The notes below the pieces were generated by a model that ran no database searches, was not told where the DNA came from, and worked only from the letters and a program-made list of their open reading frames with translations. A program made the translations under genes and the position numbers. Shown one piece after another: positions 1-8,897 of a stretch of 64,000 nucleotides of DNA. Numbering within the stretch: position 1 is the first letter of the stretch; each line of letters opens with the position of its first letter. Location of the stretch: assembly GCF_900102795.1 (NCBI RefSeq), contig NZ_FMWG01000005.1:248001-312000 (forward strand), in the 5' to 3' direction. The stretch comes from Epibacterium ulvae (GTDB taxonomy: Bacteria; Pseudomonadota; Alphaproteobacteria; Rhodobacterales; Rhodobacteraceae).

Positions 1-606
1 AAAGATCTGGAAGGCGGCACCATGTGTGTCGAAGCGGGCACCACGCTTGAACGTCTGGCCGCGAACTATATGCAAACCATTGGCACCAACGTAAGCATGG
101 TAAGCTATGAAAAAGCGTCCGAGCTTCGGGCTGCTTATCTGGCAAACCGTTGTGATGCATTTGTCGGTTGGGGACCGAACCTAGCGGTTCTTCGCGCCAC
201 AGAAATCGAAAATCCAGATGCTCATGTTATTCTGGATGATAAACTTTCCTCTGAACCAATCGCTGCAGCGATGCGCCAAGGCGATGAAGACTTTGTTGAT
301 GTGGTGAACTGGATGCTGGCTGCACTGATGATTGCCGAAGAAGAAGGTATCACCAGCGCAAATGTTGAAGAGATGACCGCAAACCCACCAAATCCACGTG
401 TCGCACGCCTGCTGGGTGTTGATCCCGGCATGGGGGAGCGCCTAGGCCTGCGGGATAGCTGGGCTGCTGAAATGATTGCAGCGATGGGCAACATGGAAGA
501 GATCTACCATCGCAATCTTGGGGACAATAGCCCTTACAAATTGGATCGCGGCTTGAACAATCTTTGGAGCCACGGCGGCGTTCTTTACGCGCCAATTCTA
601 GACTAA
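1..606 (+). CDS. aapJ: Amino-acid ABC transporter substrate-binding protein, C-terminal part (AapJ-like)
   Basis: The reading frame is open from base 1, so only about the last 201 residues are present and the start lies outside the window. The protein is the periplasmic binding component of a general L-amino-acid importer of the polar amino-acid family. Recognisable AapJ features are the C-lobe text CDAFVGWGPNL, the RQGD segment and the closing LNNLWSHGGVLYAP stretch. It is followed by a terminator-like hairpin and then two permease genes, the usual aapJQM order. The ATPase is not next to them; an AapP-type ATPase is found at 17447-18190. The family imports a range of L-amino acids; the true substrate here cannot be read from the sequence. 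Confidence 0.9.
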   Translation, partial: KDLEGGTMCVEAGTTLERLAANYMQTIGTNVSMVSYEKASELRAAYLANRCDAFVGWGPNLAVLRATEIENPDAHVILDDKLSSEPIAAAMRQGDEDFVDVVNWMLAALMIAEEEGITSANVEEMTANPPNPRVARLLGVDPGMGERLGLRDSWAAEMIAAMGNMEEIYHRNLGDNSPYKLDRGLNNLWSHGGVLYAPILD

Positions 607-622
607 TCTCCCTCAAAACATG

Positions 623-655
623 GACTGCCTTCTATCGAAGAGGGCGGTCTTTTTT
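623..655 (+). terminator. Intrinsic terminator / attenuator after aapJ
   Basis: An 11-bp stem (623-633 with 639-649, two G-U pairs) closes a 5-base loop and is followed by six T residues. It lies between the binding-protein gene and the first permease gene. Such a hairpin lets the binding protein be made in excess over the membrane subunits. It also argues that the upstream ATG at 620 is not the permease start. Confidence 0.75.
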
Positions 656-673
656 GTACCCAAAGGCACGAAC

Positions 674-1807
674 ATGCAAGTTGAAGAACTTAGAGCACGG
701 GCCGCTCGACGAAAGTTTGCCATTCAAGCACTTTTAATCGTCGGTGTGATCGTCATCATCTGGAGCGCGATAGCAAGCGCTCGGATCAATCTGACTGCGC
801 TTGGAATCACCAGCGGGTTTGGTTTTCTAGAACGTTCGACAGGTTGGTCTTATTCCTTTTCTCTAATCGAACGTGATATCAACGATACCTATACGAAAAC
901 GCTTTGGATAGGGTTTCAGAATTCTGTCTTTGTAGGCTTTATCTCAATTGTACTGTCTACAGTTCTTGGCTTTGCGATCGGCACTGCGCGGGATGCGTAT
1001 AACCTATCTATCAAAGCCGCTGCGACAACATTTGTGCAGATTTTTCGAAACATCCCTCTGATCCTACAAGTGGTTTTTTGGTACGCAATTTTGATTCACA
1101 TGCCGGGGCCACGACAAGCGATTTCAGTCGGAGAGCTTGCCTTTATCTCTAATCGTGGGGTCATGCTTCCGGGCTTGAACGTCACCTCTAGCATCGCAGT
1201 TGGCATGATTGCATTTAGTGTCTTGCTCTTTATTGCCCTGACAATATCTAAAGCGACCTTTGGAAAAAAACTGATCCTGTGGTTCTCTGGCTCAATCCTA
1301 GCGCTCATTTTAGCAGGTGTACTGTTCACACCTGAAGGCGAAAGCATCCTGTCAATTCCTACACTCAAAGGGCTTCGTTTTGTCGGAGGCATTACTGTAT
1401 CCATAGAACTGGTCGCCATGATTGTCTCTATTGTTCTCTATGGCTCTGCCTATATCGCAGAAGTCGTTCGAGGTGGCCTGCAAGAGGTGCCCAAAGGATT
1501 GATTGAAGCTGGCCAAGCCATTGGCCTCCCTCAAAGAGCTATATGGTCTAGAATAAAAATGCCTATGGCGCTGCGCACCATTATCCCGCCGCTTGGGAAC
1601 CAATGGATTTTTATCATGAAAGCAACAACGATAGGCGTGGCCATTGGCTTTTCTGATCTCTTCTACATCGTTTCAACATCGATCACCCAATCGGGGCAAA
1701 CTCTGGAATTGATCGCGCTGTTGATGGGAGCCTTTCTAACAGTGAACTATCTCATCGCACAGCTGACGAATTGGCTGAATGCAAGCTTGAAACTGAAAGG
1801 ACATTGA
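674..1807 (+). CDS. aapQ: Amino-acid ABC transporter permease (AapQ-like)
   Basis: Inner-membrane permease of a polar amino-acid importer, about 377 residues. It has one N-terminal membrane helix, a long periplasmic insertion and a cluster of C-terminal helices. The EAA-type loop that contacts the ATPase is visible near the C-terminus as EVPKGLIEAGQAIGLPQ. I start it at ATG 674 (MQVEELRARAARR) because the in-frame ATG at 620 lies inside the terminator hairpin. The stop is one base before the next permease gene. Together with AapM it forms the transmembrane pore; the ATPase partner is probably the one at 17447. Confidence 0.88.
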   Translation: MQVEELRARAARRKFAIQALLIVGVIVIIWSAIASARINLTALGITSGFGFLERSTGWSYSFSLIERDINDTYTKTLWIGFQNSVFVGFISIVLSTVLGFAIGTARDAYNLSIKAAATTFVQIFRNIPLILQVVFWYAILIHMPGPRQAISVGELAFISNRGVMLPGLNVTSSIAVGMIAFSVLLFIALTISKATFGKKLILWFSGSILALILAGVLFTPEGESILSIPTLKGLRFVGGITVSIELVAMIVSIVLYGSAYIAEVVRGGLQEVPKGLIEAGQAIGLPQRAIWSRIKMPMALRTIIPPLGNQWIFIMKATTIGVAIGFSDLFYIVSTSITQSGQTLELIALLMGAFLTVNYLIAQLTNWLNASLKLKGH

Positions 1808-1808
1808 T

Positions 1809-2888
1809 ATGGCTGATGTTTCGTCTATAGCCCCAACAGGGTCTCGTATCGATTGGGCTAAGCTGCGTCGGCGGACCATTGCGACCCCCAAAGACACGGC
1901 AATCACGGTGTTTGTCGCAATCATTATGGGCTGGCTGGTTTGGCTGGCGCTGGACTGGGCAATCTTTAAAGCGGTTTGGTCAGCGGACAACGTAGACCAG
2001 TGCAGTAAAGACGGGGCCTGCTGGTCCGTTGTTCATGCACGCCATCGTTTAATTTTATTTGGCTTGTACCCTTATGATCTGCATTGGCGCTCCACCCTCG
2101 CCTGCGTCGTGATCATTTTGACAGTGGTCTTATCCTGCTTCCCGACGATCTGGAGTTTCAAGCGCCTCGGCACGCTCTGGATCACAGCGTTTTCAGCTTA
2201 CTACCTTCTGATGGAAGGCAGCTTGCTGGGCATGGAACAAGTTACGACAGACCAATGGGGCGGTCTGGCTCTGACATTGTTCTTGTTTGCCAGTGTCGTT
2301 CTGCTTGGCATGCCTATGGGGCTTGGTCTCGCATTGATGCGCCGCTCATCTATGCCTGTGGTGCGCCTCTTTGCTTCGCTGATTATTGATTTCATCCGTT
2401 CACTGCCATTGCTCACCACCCTGTTCACAGCGGCGGTGGTTGTTCCGATCTTGCTGCCCGATTGGTTGCAGGGGGATAAAATCTGGCGGGTCATTATCGC
2501 CTTTGCTCTGTTTTTTGCCTGCTATCAGGCTGAGGTATTTCGGGGCGGTTTCCAAGCGATCCCGAAAGGACAATTTGAAGCTGGCAAAGCATTGGGATTA
2601 GGCTATTGGCAAATCCTTGGTCGCATCGTGCTGCCACAGGTTTTTCGCCATGCGTTGCCGTCTACTGTCAACATGGTGGTTGTCACCTTTAAAGAGACCG
2701 CAATTGTGATCATTATCGGGTTCTTTGATATTCTCGCCTCCGCTGGAGCAGCGTTTGGGACAGCGCTATGGGCCCCTTATTATATGGAGGTCTATGTCTT
2801 TGTCGCTCTCATCTACTGGAGCTTCATTTTCTCACTCGGTCAATATGGTGAGTACCTTAAACGCCGGATGACAGTTGCGGCCCGCTAA
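1809..2888 (+). CDS. aapM: Amino-acid ABC transporter permease (AapM-like)
   Basis: Second permease subunit, 359 residues, of the same importer. Several hydrophobic helices are followed by the EAA loop (AIPKGQFEAGKALGLGYWQ) that docks on the ATPase. A Shine-Dalgarno sequence AAAGGAC sits a few bases before ATG 1809. The gene follows aapQ after one base, so the two are translationally linked. The usual fourth gene, aapP, is absent here: a terminator follows directly and the next gene is on the other strand. Confidence 0.88.
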   Translation: MADVSSIAPTGSRIDWAKLRRRTIATPKDTAITVFVAIIMGWLVWLALDWAIFKAVWSADNVDQCSKDGACWSVVHARHRLILFGLYPYDLHWRSTLACVVIILTVVLSCFPTIWSFKRLGTLWITAFSAYYLLMEGSLLGMEQVTTDQWGGLALTLFLFASVVLLGMPMGLGLALMRRSSMPVVRLFASLIIDFIRSLPLLTTLFTAAVVVPILLPDWLQGDKIWRVIIAFALFFACYQAEVFRGGFQAIPKGQFEAGKALGLGYWQILGRIVLPQVFRHALPSTVNMVVVTFKETAIVIIIGFFDILASAGAAFGTALWAPYYMEVYVFVALIYWSFIFSLGQYGEYLKRRMTVAAR

Positions 2889-2912
2889 TCTCTGGGACTG
2901 TACACACCAAAA

Positions 2913-2947
2913 AGGCGGGGCTGAAAAAACAGACCCGCCTCTATTTT
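2913..2947. terminator. Intrinsic terminator after aapM, possibly bidirectional
   Basis: Stem AGGCGGG/CCCGCCT (2913-2919 with 2934-2940), with an inner TG/CA pair around an A-rich loop, is followed by CTATTTTT. It lies between the converging aapM and persulfide dioxygenase genes, and the A-run on the opposite side suggests it could serve both. Confidence 0.75.
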
Positions 2948-2964
2948 TGCAAATTCCCCGATGG

Positions 2965-3846
2965 TCAAAGCTTATTGACGGGCACCTTCAAAACCATGTT
3001 GCCATCTTGATCTTCAGGAACTTCACCGCCACGCATGTTCACTTGCAAAGAAGGTAGGATCAACTTAGGCACCACCAATTGCGCGTCCCGTTCCGTGCGA
3101 AACTTAATAAATTCCTCGCGAGTTTTACCACCTCCAACGTGGACGTTGTGTTTCTTTTGCTCGGCCACTGTTGTTTCCCATGCAATAGCACGTCCACCCG
3201 GTCCATAGTCATGACACATGAAAAGACGCGTTTCACCTGGCAACGATAAGACTTTTTGGATCGAGTCATAAAGTTCGCCTGCATCGCCGCCGGGAAAATC
3301 AGCACGTGCAGAACCACCATCGGGCATAAACAGCGTATCCCCGACAAAGCCTGCATCCCCCATGACATGAACCATACAGGCCGGAGTATGCCCTGGCGTA
3401 TGAAGCGCACGGCACTGCATCGCACCTACACAATAGGTATCACCATCTTGAAACAAAGCATCAAACTGTGAACCGTCGCGCTGAAATTCGGTCCCCTCGT
3501 TAAAGATTTTGCCGAAAGTGTCCTGAACAGTAATGACATGTCGGCCAATACCAATCTTACCGCCAATCCTCTCTTGAATATATGGTGCCCCAGACAAGTG
3601 ATCCGCATGTACATGGGTCTCGATGATCCAGTCCAATTTTAGATCATTCTCCTGAACAAAAGCGATAATCTGATCAGCGCTTTCATAAGTTAACCGGCCT
3701 GCAGCCTGATCAAACTCCATCACCGGGTCAACAATGGCACAAGCCCGACCAGCAGGTTCCTGCACCACATAGCTGATGGTATTGGAGCTTTGGTCAAAAA
3801 ACCCTGTCACTTTTGGCTGAATGCCGAGTTCAACGGTCGGGATCAT
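2965..3846 (-). CDS. Persulfide dioxygenase-like MBL-fold protein (Blh/ETHE1 type)
   Basis: Metallo-beta-lactamase-fold protein of 293 residues. The motif THVHADHL (metal ligands), the later HTPGHTP, and the GDTLFMPDGGSARADFPGG segment are typical of the beta-lactamase-like hydrolases and persulfide dioxygenases that travel with sulfide-responsive genes. These enzymes oxidise glutathione persulfide to sulfite using non-haem iron. A strong Shine-Dalgarno (GAGGAGG, 6 bases before ATG) fixes the start. It heads a leftward gene group with a VOC protein and a cystathionine beta-lyase; a rhodanese lies a few kb away. The context suggests it handles reduced sulfur released by a C-S lyase. Substrate specificity within the MBL family is inferred. 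Confidence 0.8.
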   Translation of the reverse strand: MIPTVELGIQPKVTGFFDQSSNTISYVVQEPAGRACAIVDPVMEFDQAAGRLTYESADQIIAFVQENDLKLDWIIETHVHADHLSGAPYIQERIGGKIGIGRHVITVQDTFGKIFNEGTEFQRDGSQFDALFQDGDTYCVGAMQCRALHTPGHTPACMVHVMGDAGFVGDTLFMPDGGSARADFPGGDAGELYDSIQKVLSLPGETRLFMCHDYGPGGRAIAWETTVAEQKKHNVHVGGGKTREEFIKFRTERDAQLVVPKLILPSLQVNMRGGEVPEDQDGNMVLKVPVNKL

Positions 3847-3865
3847 CGTCGCCTCCTCTACGAGA

Positions 3866-4501
3866 TCAGTCTAAGATAACCACTCCATTGGGCGTATCCA
3901 GTTCAAAGGACAAAGCTGGATCACCTTCGGAGATCTCTGCTAAATGGCTGATATTCAGAACGTCAAACGTCGCCTTCAACGCAGCGACATCAGGCGTGCT
4001 GATCTTGACCTTTTTCAGGCGAACACCAAGGTCTTGTTGCCCGGTGGAAGGATGTGGCCCCGGTGACCATTCAATAAACGCGGGCAATAACCCACCCAAA
4101 GGCAAGTGGCCATCTTCTGGAACCGTCAAACGCCAGCTCCTGTCTCCTCTCTGGAAGGGAACAACCTCACCCAGATCCATAGGCGAAGCTGCGATGACCC
4201 CATCCAGATCATCTGTATTCACAACCCAGCACAAGGCGTGTGGACGTTCTGAAAGCTTGCTTTGTGTTTCGGGGTCATCCAAGGTAAACCACCGCACGCG
4301 ACCGGGATCACCTGCGTCAGGGTCGATCGCGATCAGTTCAAGAAAGCTTTCATTACCAGCCTGCATCACACAGTTGTGCGTGCTCATCGCATCGTGCTTG
4401 CCACCTTGTGGGATACATACACCCAGTATCGGGTTTAAGGCTTCAAGCCCCTGCTCCAACGAAGCCGACCCAATGGCAAAGTGATCAATTTGGTTTTTCA
4501 T
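3866..4501 (-). CDS. VOC / glyoxalase-like domain protein
   Basis: Protein of 211 residues resembling the Glyoxalase_3 type of vicinal-oxygen-chelate proteins. It opens with IDHFAIGSASLEQG, followed by HNCVMQAGNESFLELIAID; these carry the family's usual first metal-ligand histidine and a glutamate. Family members include dioxygenases, glyoxalases and proteins of unknown activity. The gene sits 21 bases downstream of the beta-lyase gene and 19 bases upstream of the persulfide dioxygenase, so the three are probably co-transcribed. A role in the same sulfur-compound pathway is likely, but the reaction cannot be named. Confidence 0.7.
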   Translation of the reverse strand: MKNQIDHFAIGSASLEQGLEALNPILGVCIPQGGKHDAMSTHNCVMQAGNESFLELIAIDPDAGDPGRVRWFTLDDPETQSKLSERPHALCWVVNTDDLDGVIAASPMDLGEVVPFQRGDRSWRLTVPEDGHLPLGGLLPAFIEWSPGPHPSTGQQDLGVRLKKVKISTPDVAALKATFDVLNISHLAEISEGDPALSFELDTPNGVVILD

Positions 4502-4522
4502 TGTTGTGCCTTATTAAGAGTG

Positions 4523-5698
4523 TTACGAACTTAAGTGTTGCATGGCCTGCGCCAGATCCGCCTTCAGGCTTTCTGGATCTTCCATGCCGATGTTAAACCG
4601 AATGAGATGCCCCTCTTCCTCCCATGCTGTGGCTGTCCGCACGGGCTCGACTGGCAAGACGAGGCTTTCATATCCTCCCCAGCTAACGCCGATCCCAAAG
4701 TGATGCAGAGCATTCACAAAAGCGCGCATTCTAATGGTATCACAGGGCTTCAGAATGACTGAAAAAAGGCTTGCGGCGCCGCTAAAATCACGTTTCCAAT
4801 TGGCGTGTCCCGGACAGGTTTCAAAAGCGGGATGAAGGATTGTTTTTACTTCTGGTCGCTCTAAAAACCACTGCGCCATTTCACGGCCGACACGGTCGAA
4901 ATACTCCATCCGCACTTTTAGGGTACGCAGCCCCCGCAACGCGAGCATGATCTCTTGCCCGCCGGTTTTATCACCAATCTGCATAATTGTCTGGCGAATG
5001 GCCATATGGTGTTTCAACGTCGTCGCAGTCACGCCAAGCATACAGTCGGAATGGCCGGATAGATATTTACTGCCAGAATAAACAACGACATCAACACCCA
5101 AAGACAAGGGTTGACAAAAGAGAGGTGTGCTCCACGTGTTATCAAGAATGGTGACAACACCTGCGGCTTTGGCCGCCATCGCAATAGCGGGGATATCCGG
5201 CACCTCAAACGTTCCTGACCCCGGTGCTTCAAACATAATCGCTACGGTGTTGGGGCGAATTAGATCCGTGATGCCCGACCCAATTAATGGGTCGAAATAG
5301 CTAATTTCAACTCCTTGTCTGGTCAACAAGCCATCACAGAATGTACGCGTATTGCCATAGACATGATCTGCAACCAGCACATGCGCACCCGGTTTCGTGA
5401 ATGTCATTAACGAGGTTGTAATTGCCGCCACGCCGGAAGAGGTCAGCGTCACGGCATCTGCGCCCTCAAGTCTTGCAATGGCCTGTTCAAGCTTTGTCGT
5501 TGCTGAATTGCCGTAGCGACCATAATACAGGGTACCGCTTTCGTAACGTGCATCTCTTGCGGCCTCAAACGCGCCAAGCGTGTCAAATACCATTGTTGAA
5601 CCAAGCTCGACTGGCATATTTACATGGCGCCCTTCAATCTTGTCAGGGCGTCCCGCCTGAACAAGAATGTCAGCGGTATTTATCAGATCCTGAGACAC
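4523..5698 (-). CDS. metC: Cystathionine beta-lyase (PLP-dependent C-S lyase)
   Basis: Cys/Met-metabolism PLP enzyme of about 391 residues. The cofactor lysine is in YSGSKYLSGHSD, and the YYGRYGN and LTSSGVAAI segments are typical of the family. The enzyme cleaves C-S bonds of cystathionine or related S-substituted cysteines, giving a thiol, pyruvate and ammonia. The open frame reaches 5740, but I prefer the GTG at 5698: AGGGA lies seven bases upstream, and a TTGACA -35-like element at 5751-5756 would place transcription start below the outer codons. Its position beside persulfide dioxygenase, rhodanese and RidA genes suggests a catabolic rather than methionine-biosynthetic job. Cystathionine may not be the real substrate. 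Confidence 0.82.
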   Translation of the reverse strand: MSQDLINTADILVQAGRPDKIEGRHVNMPVELGSTMVFDTLGAFEAARDARYESGTLYYGRYGNSATTKLEQAIARLEGADAVTLTSSGVAAITTSLMTFTKPGAHVLVADHVYGNTRTFCDGLLTRQGVEISYFDPLIGSGITDLIRPNTVAIMFEAPGSGTFEVPDIPAIAMAAKAAGVVTILDNTWSTPLFCQPLSLGVDVVVYSGSKYLSGHSDCMLGVTATTLKHHMAIRQTIMQIGDKTGGQEIMLALRGLRTLKVRMEYFDRVGREMAQWFLERPEVKTILHPAFETCPGHANWKRDFSGAASLFSVILKPCDTIRMRAFVNALHHFGIGVSWGGYESLVLPVEPVRTATAWEEEGHLIRFNIGMEDPESLKADLAQAMQHLSS

Positions 5699-5770
5699 AA
5701 AAGATTCCCTAAATTTTGTTCGGAGACAGGATGACATCACTCAACTAATGTGTCAACATTTAGCATATAT

Positions 5771-5787
5771 GTGCTATATATCGGAAC
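5771..5787. promoter_or_regulatory. Candidate IclR operator, site 1
   Basis: GTGCTATATATCGGAAC matches one perfect half (CGGAAC) of the palindrome GTTCCG-TATAT-CGGAAC; the left half is degenerate. It lies just upstream of the molybdoenzyme start, in the divergent metC/molybdoenzyme promoter region. A 13-base sequence at 5749-5761 is shared, in opposite orientation, with 9340-9352 next to site 2. The regulator would be the IclR protein encoded at 8130. Confidence 0.5.
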
Positions 5788-5794
5788 AAAGTCG

Positions 5795-8137
5795 ATGCAA
5801 CAAAACAATTCCAAGCTTACATCAAATCACTGGGGCATCGGTCTCGTAGAGGTAGCAGACGGTAAAATTGTTTCAGTAAAAGGACATCCATCAGACCCCA
5901 ACCCGTCTGAGATAAACAAAAACATCGCCTCTAGCCTGAATGGGAATGCACGTATCTCAAACCCAGCTGTAAGGGTTGGATGGCTAAACGGCACGGGCAC
6001 GCGCGGACATGATGACTATGTAGAGATCAGTTGGGATCAAGCTTATGATCTCATCGCAGCTGAATTAACCCGCGTGCGGACAAACTATGGGAACGACAGC
6101 ATCTTTGCTGGGTCTTATGGTTGGTCAAGCGCGGGCAGGTTTCACCATGCCCAGAGCCAGCTCAAACGGTTTTTAAATGCCCATGGTGGATTTGTTCGCT
6201 CAGAAGGCAATTATAGCTACAATGCGGCTTTGGTTCTGATGCCTCATATCGTGGGATCCTTTCGCGATCACGTGATGCAGGCCACACGATGGCCCGTGAT
6301 CGCACAGCACAGCGACTTGGTTGTGATGTTTGGTGGTATGGCCACGCGTAACACACAGGTCAGCGATGGTGGCGTCGTAAAACATCGTATGATGGACAAC
6401 ATGAAAGCCTGCCGCGCCGCCGGTGTTAAATTTGTCAACTTCAGCCCATTGCAACGGGATGCTGATGATACTCTGGATGCTGAGTGGCTACCGCCCAAAC
6501 CTGGTACTGACGTCGCAATTATGATGGGCCTTGCCCATACCCTTTTGGTGGAAGGTCTGCATGATCAGGCATTCTTAGACAAATACACAGTCGGATTTGA
6601 AAAAGTCGCAACCTACCTCCTTGGCAAGAGCGATGGCATTGCAAAATCAGCAAAATGGGCAGCTGAAATTTCTGGTGTATCTGCAGACCGCATTCGTTCT
6701 TTGGCGATAGACATGGCTTCGTCCCGCACGATAGTTACCTGCGCGGCCGGCGTGCAGAGAACGGATTACGGCGAACAGCCGCTTTGGATGACAGTAACGC
6801 TTGGTGCGATGTTGGGCCAAATTGGCCTGCCCGGTGGCGGATTTATGTGTTGCTACGGCGTAAACGCGAATATTGGCAACATTGAACGCCTCTTTCGCCC
6901 CGGTGCGTTATCGCAAGGTCGAAACCCTGTTAAAAACACCATTCCCGTCGCTATGATCGCTGAGATGTTGCTCAATCCGGGACGAGACTACAGCTATAAC
7001 GGCCAAACACGAACTTTTCCTGACGCCAAAATGGTTTGGTGGGCGGGCGGAAATCCCTTTCATCACCACCAAGACCTCCTTCGCCTTCATAAGGCCTTCC
7101 AATCCCCTCAGACTATCATTGTGAACGAGTTAAATTGGACATCAACAGCGAGACATGCAGATATTGTACTACCTGTTGCGGCCCCCCAAGAACGCACGGA
7201 TTTTGGCGTAGGCAAGTCTGACAATGGCCTTGTCCCCATGCCAGCACATACAGCGCCACCCGCCGCTGCAAAAATTGAATACAACATATACGCTGAACTC
7301 TCTCGGCGCCTCGGAAACGAAAACGCATTTACAGAAGGACGCAGTGAAACCGATTGGCTGGAAAAGCTCTGGCAAGAGACCCAGAGAGCGGCAAACGCAC
7401 ATAATATTCACCTACCTGACCTCGAAGAGTTCATGAGCGGAGATTTCATTTCTTTGCCAGACCCATCACCTCAGCAGGTGTTTCTATCCGACTTTCGCGC
7501 GGATCCCAACGCCAATCCCTTGCCGACACCCAGCGGTAAGATAGAGCTGTTCAGCCAAAGAATTTCTGACTTTGATCTACCTGATTGCCCCGGCCACCCG
7601 ACCTGGTTCCCGATGCGCGACCTCGCCACAGGTCAAGATAAACAACACCCATTGTACCTGTTGTCAGGACAGCCCGAAACGCGTCTTCACTCTCAGCTCG
7701 ACAATGGAGATTTCAGTACCAGCCGTAAAGTAAAGGGGCGCGAACCAGTTTTGATACATCCACAAGACGCGCGCGTGCGAGGAATAGCTGACGGCGACAT
7801 TGTCGAACTGTTCAATGACCGAGGCCGTTGTCTGGCTGGCGCCGTCCTGACTGAAGAGATTGCACAAGGCTGCCTGTTTCTGTGGACCGGCGCTTGGTGG
7901 GACCCTGATTTTGATGCTGAACACATGCGTGACCGCCACGGCAACCCCAATGTTCTAACTCACGATTTGCGCACCTCAAGCCTGACACAAAGTTCTGCGG
8001 CCCATTCTGCGCTGGTGGACGTGGCTCCTTTCACACAACAGCCCCCAGAAATCCAAATTCATAAAAAACCATGTTTCAAATCCCTTTCTCGTTCTGATAT
8101 TCAGAACAAAATTCAGAAAAAGGTAGAGCATGACTGA
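5795..8137 (+). CDS. Molybdopterin oxidoreductase, biotin/DMSO/TMAO sulfoxide reductase type
   Basis: Mo-bisMGD enzyme of about 780 residues. YGWSSAG near residue 120 carries the serine expected to ligate molybdenum in this family. Pterin-binding segments such as CYGVNANIGNIE and VWWAGGNPFHHHQ follow, and the C-terminal molybdopterin dinucleotide domain begins around PLYLLSGQPETRLHSQ. There is no N-terminal Fe-S cluster motif and no Tat signal, so it resembles cytoplasmic BisC/MsrP-like reductases rather than periplasmic DorA/TorA. The frame opens at 5750; ATG 5795 is preferred because it gives the family N-terminus (NHWGIGLVEV). It overlaps the IclR gene by 8 bases. A sulfoxide or N-oxide substrate is likely; the precise one is unknown. 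Confidence 0.85.
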   Translation: MQQNNSKLTSNHWGIGLVEVADGKIVSVKGHPSDPNPSEINKNIASSLNGNARISNPAVRVGWLNGTGTRGHDDYVEISWDQAYDLIAAELTRVRTNYGNDSIFAGSYGWSSAGRFHHAQSQLKRFLNAHGGFVRSEGNYSYNAALVLMPHIVGSFRDHVMQATRWPVIAQHSDLVVMFGGMATRNTQVSDGGVVKHRMMDNMKACRAAGVKFVNFSPLQRDADDTLDAEWLPPKPGTDVAIMMGLAHTLLVEGLHDQAFLDKYTVGFEKVATYLLGKSDGIAKSAKWAAEISGVSADRIRSLAIDMASSRTIVTCAAGVQRTDYGEQPLWMTVTLGAMLGQIGLPGGGFMCCYGVNANIGNIERLFRPGALSQGRNPVKNTIPVAMIAEMLLNPGRDYSYNGQTRTFPDAKMVWWAGGNPFHHHQDLLRLHKAFQSPQTIIVNELNWTSTARHADIVLPVAAPQERTDFGVGKSDNGLVPMPAHTAPPAAAKIEYNIYAELSRRLGNENAFTEGRSETDWLEKLWQETQRAANAHNIHLPDLEEFMSGDFISLPDPSPQQVFLSDFRADPNANPLPTPSGKIELFSQRISDFDLPDCPGHPTWFPMRDLATGQDKQHPLYLLSGQPETRLHSQLDNGDFSTSRKVKGREPVLIHPQDARVRGIADGDIVELFNDRGRCLAGAVLTEEIAQGCLFLWTGAWWDPDFDAEHMRDRHGNPNVLTHDLRTSSLTQSSAAHSALVDVAPFTQQPPEIQIHKKPCFKSLSRSDIQNKIQKKVEHD

Positions 8138-8897
8138 CGCTCCAAAAACACCGAAAGTAGACTCCACTTTATCCAAAGGCCTGATGATTTTGGAAAACCT
8201 TGTGGCTGCGCGAACTGGAAAAGGCGTGACTGAACTTTCGCGTGAATTGGAGCTGACGAAATCAAATACCTTCCGACTTTTACAAACTCTGGTGACTCTT
8301 GGATATGTGAAACACCTGGAGAACAAGACCTATGCGGCGACGTTAAAAACCTGGCAAGTCGGGCGTGCCTCTGTGGAAAATCTGAATTTGAGAGAACTGG
8401 CCGCTCCTGAGATGGCCTATCTGAGCGAAGAAACGGGTGAAACAGTCTATCTTGCCGTTCTTGAAGGGTTGGAGGTTATCTACATCGACAAAATCGATAG
8501 TCGAAAGCCCATCCAATCCTGGAACCCTGTCGGTGGCAGTGCCCCTATTCACTGTGTTGGTACAGGAAAAGCTATTCTCGCCAAAAACTATGCACGCATG
8601 CGCGACAAGCTTGAAACCAATCTGGTTGGTTTCACAGCACGCACGATCACAGATATAAGAGACTATGACAAAGAGGTCCAAACAACTGTGGAGCAAGGCT
8701 ACGCGTTTGATTCGGGCGAATTTCGTGACCGCATTTTGAGCTTCGGTGCCGAAATTACACTTCCGGATGGTGAGGCAATTGCAGCTTTGGGAATTTCTCT
8801 CCCCGATATCAATTTGCCAGCAGATGGCAATGATCGCTTGGGGCACTTAGTGCGACACGCCGCAGACAACGTGTCGCAAAAACTCAGACGGCTTTAA
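8130..8897 (+). CDS. IclR-family transcriptional regulator
   Basis: Regulator of 255 residues. The N-terminal winged helix (VTELSRELELTKSNTFRLLQTL) is followed by the effector-binding domain with the family phrase HCVGTGKAIL. It overlaps the end of the molybdoenzyme gene, so the two are co-transcribed. It probably controls the divergent promoters at about 5700-5795 and 9290-9427, which both carry the same palindromic motif. IclR proteins typically respond to a carboxylate or pathway metabolite; the effector is unknown. Confidence 0.9.
   Translation: MTDAPKTPKVDSTLSKGLMILENLVAARTGKGVTELSRELELTKSNTFRLLQTLVTLGYVKHLENKTYAATLKTWQVGRASVENLNLRELAAPEMAYLSEETGETVYLAVLEGLEVIYIDKIDSRKPIQSWNPVGGSAPIHCVGTGKAILAKNYARMRDKLETNLVGFTARTITDIRDYDKEVQTTVEQGYAFDSGEFRDRILSFGAEITLPDGEAIAALGISLPDINLPADGNDRLGHLVRHAADNVSQKLRRL

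Noticed and set aside
620-673. Upstream start for aapQ at ATG 620
   Set aside because: It would place the start codon and first 12 codons within the terminator stem and T-run; ATG 674 is more sensible.
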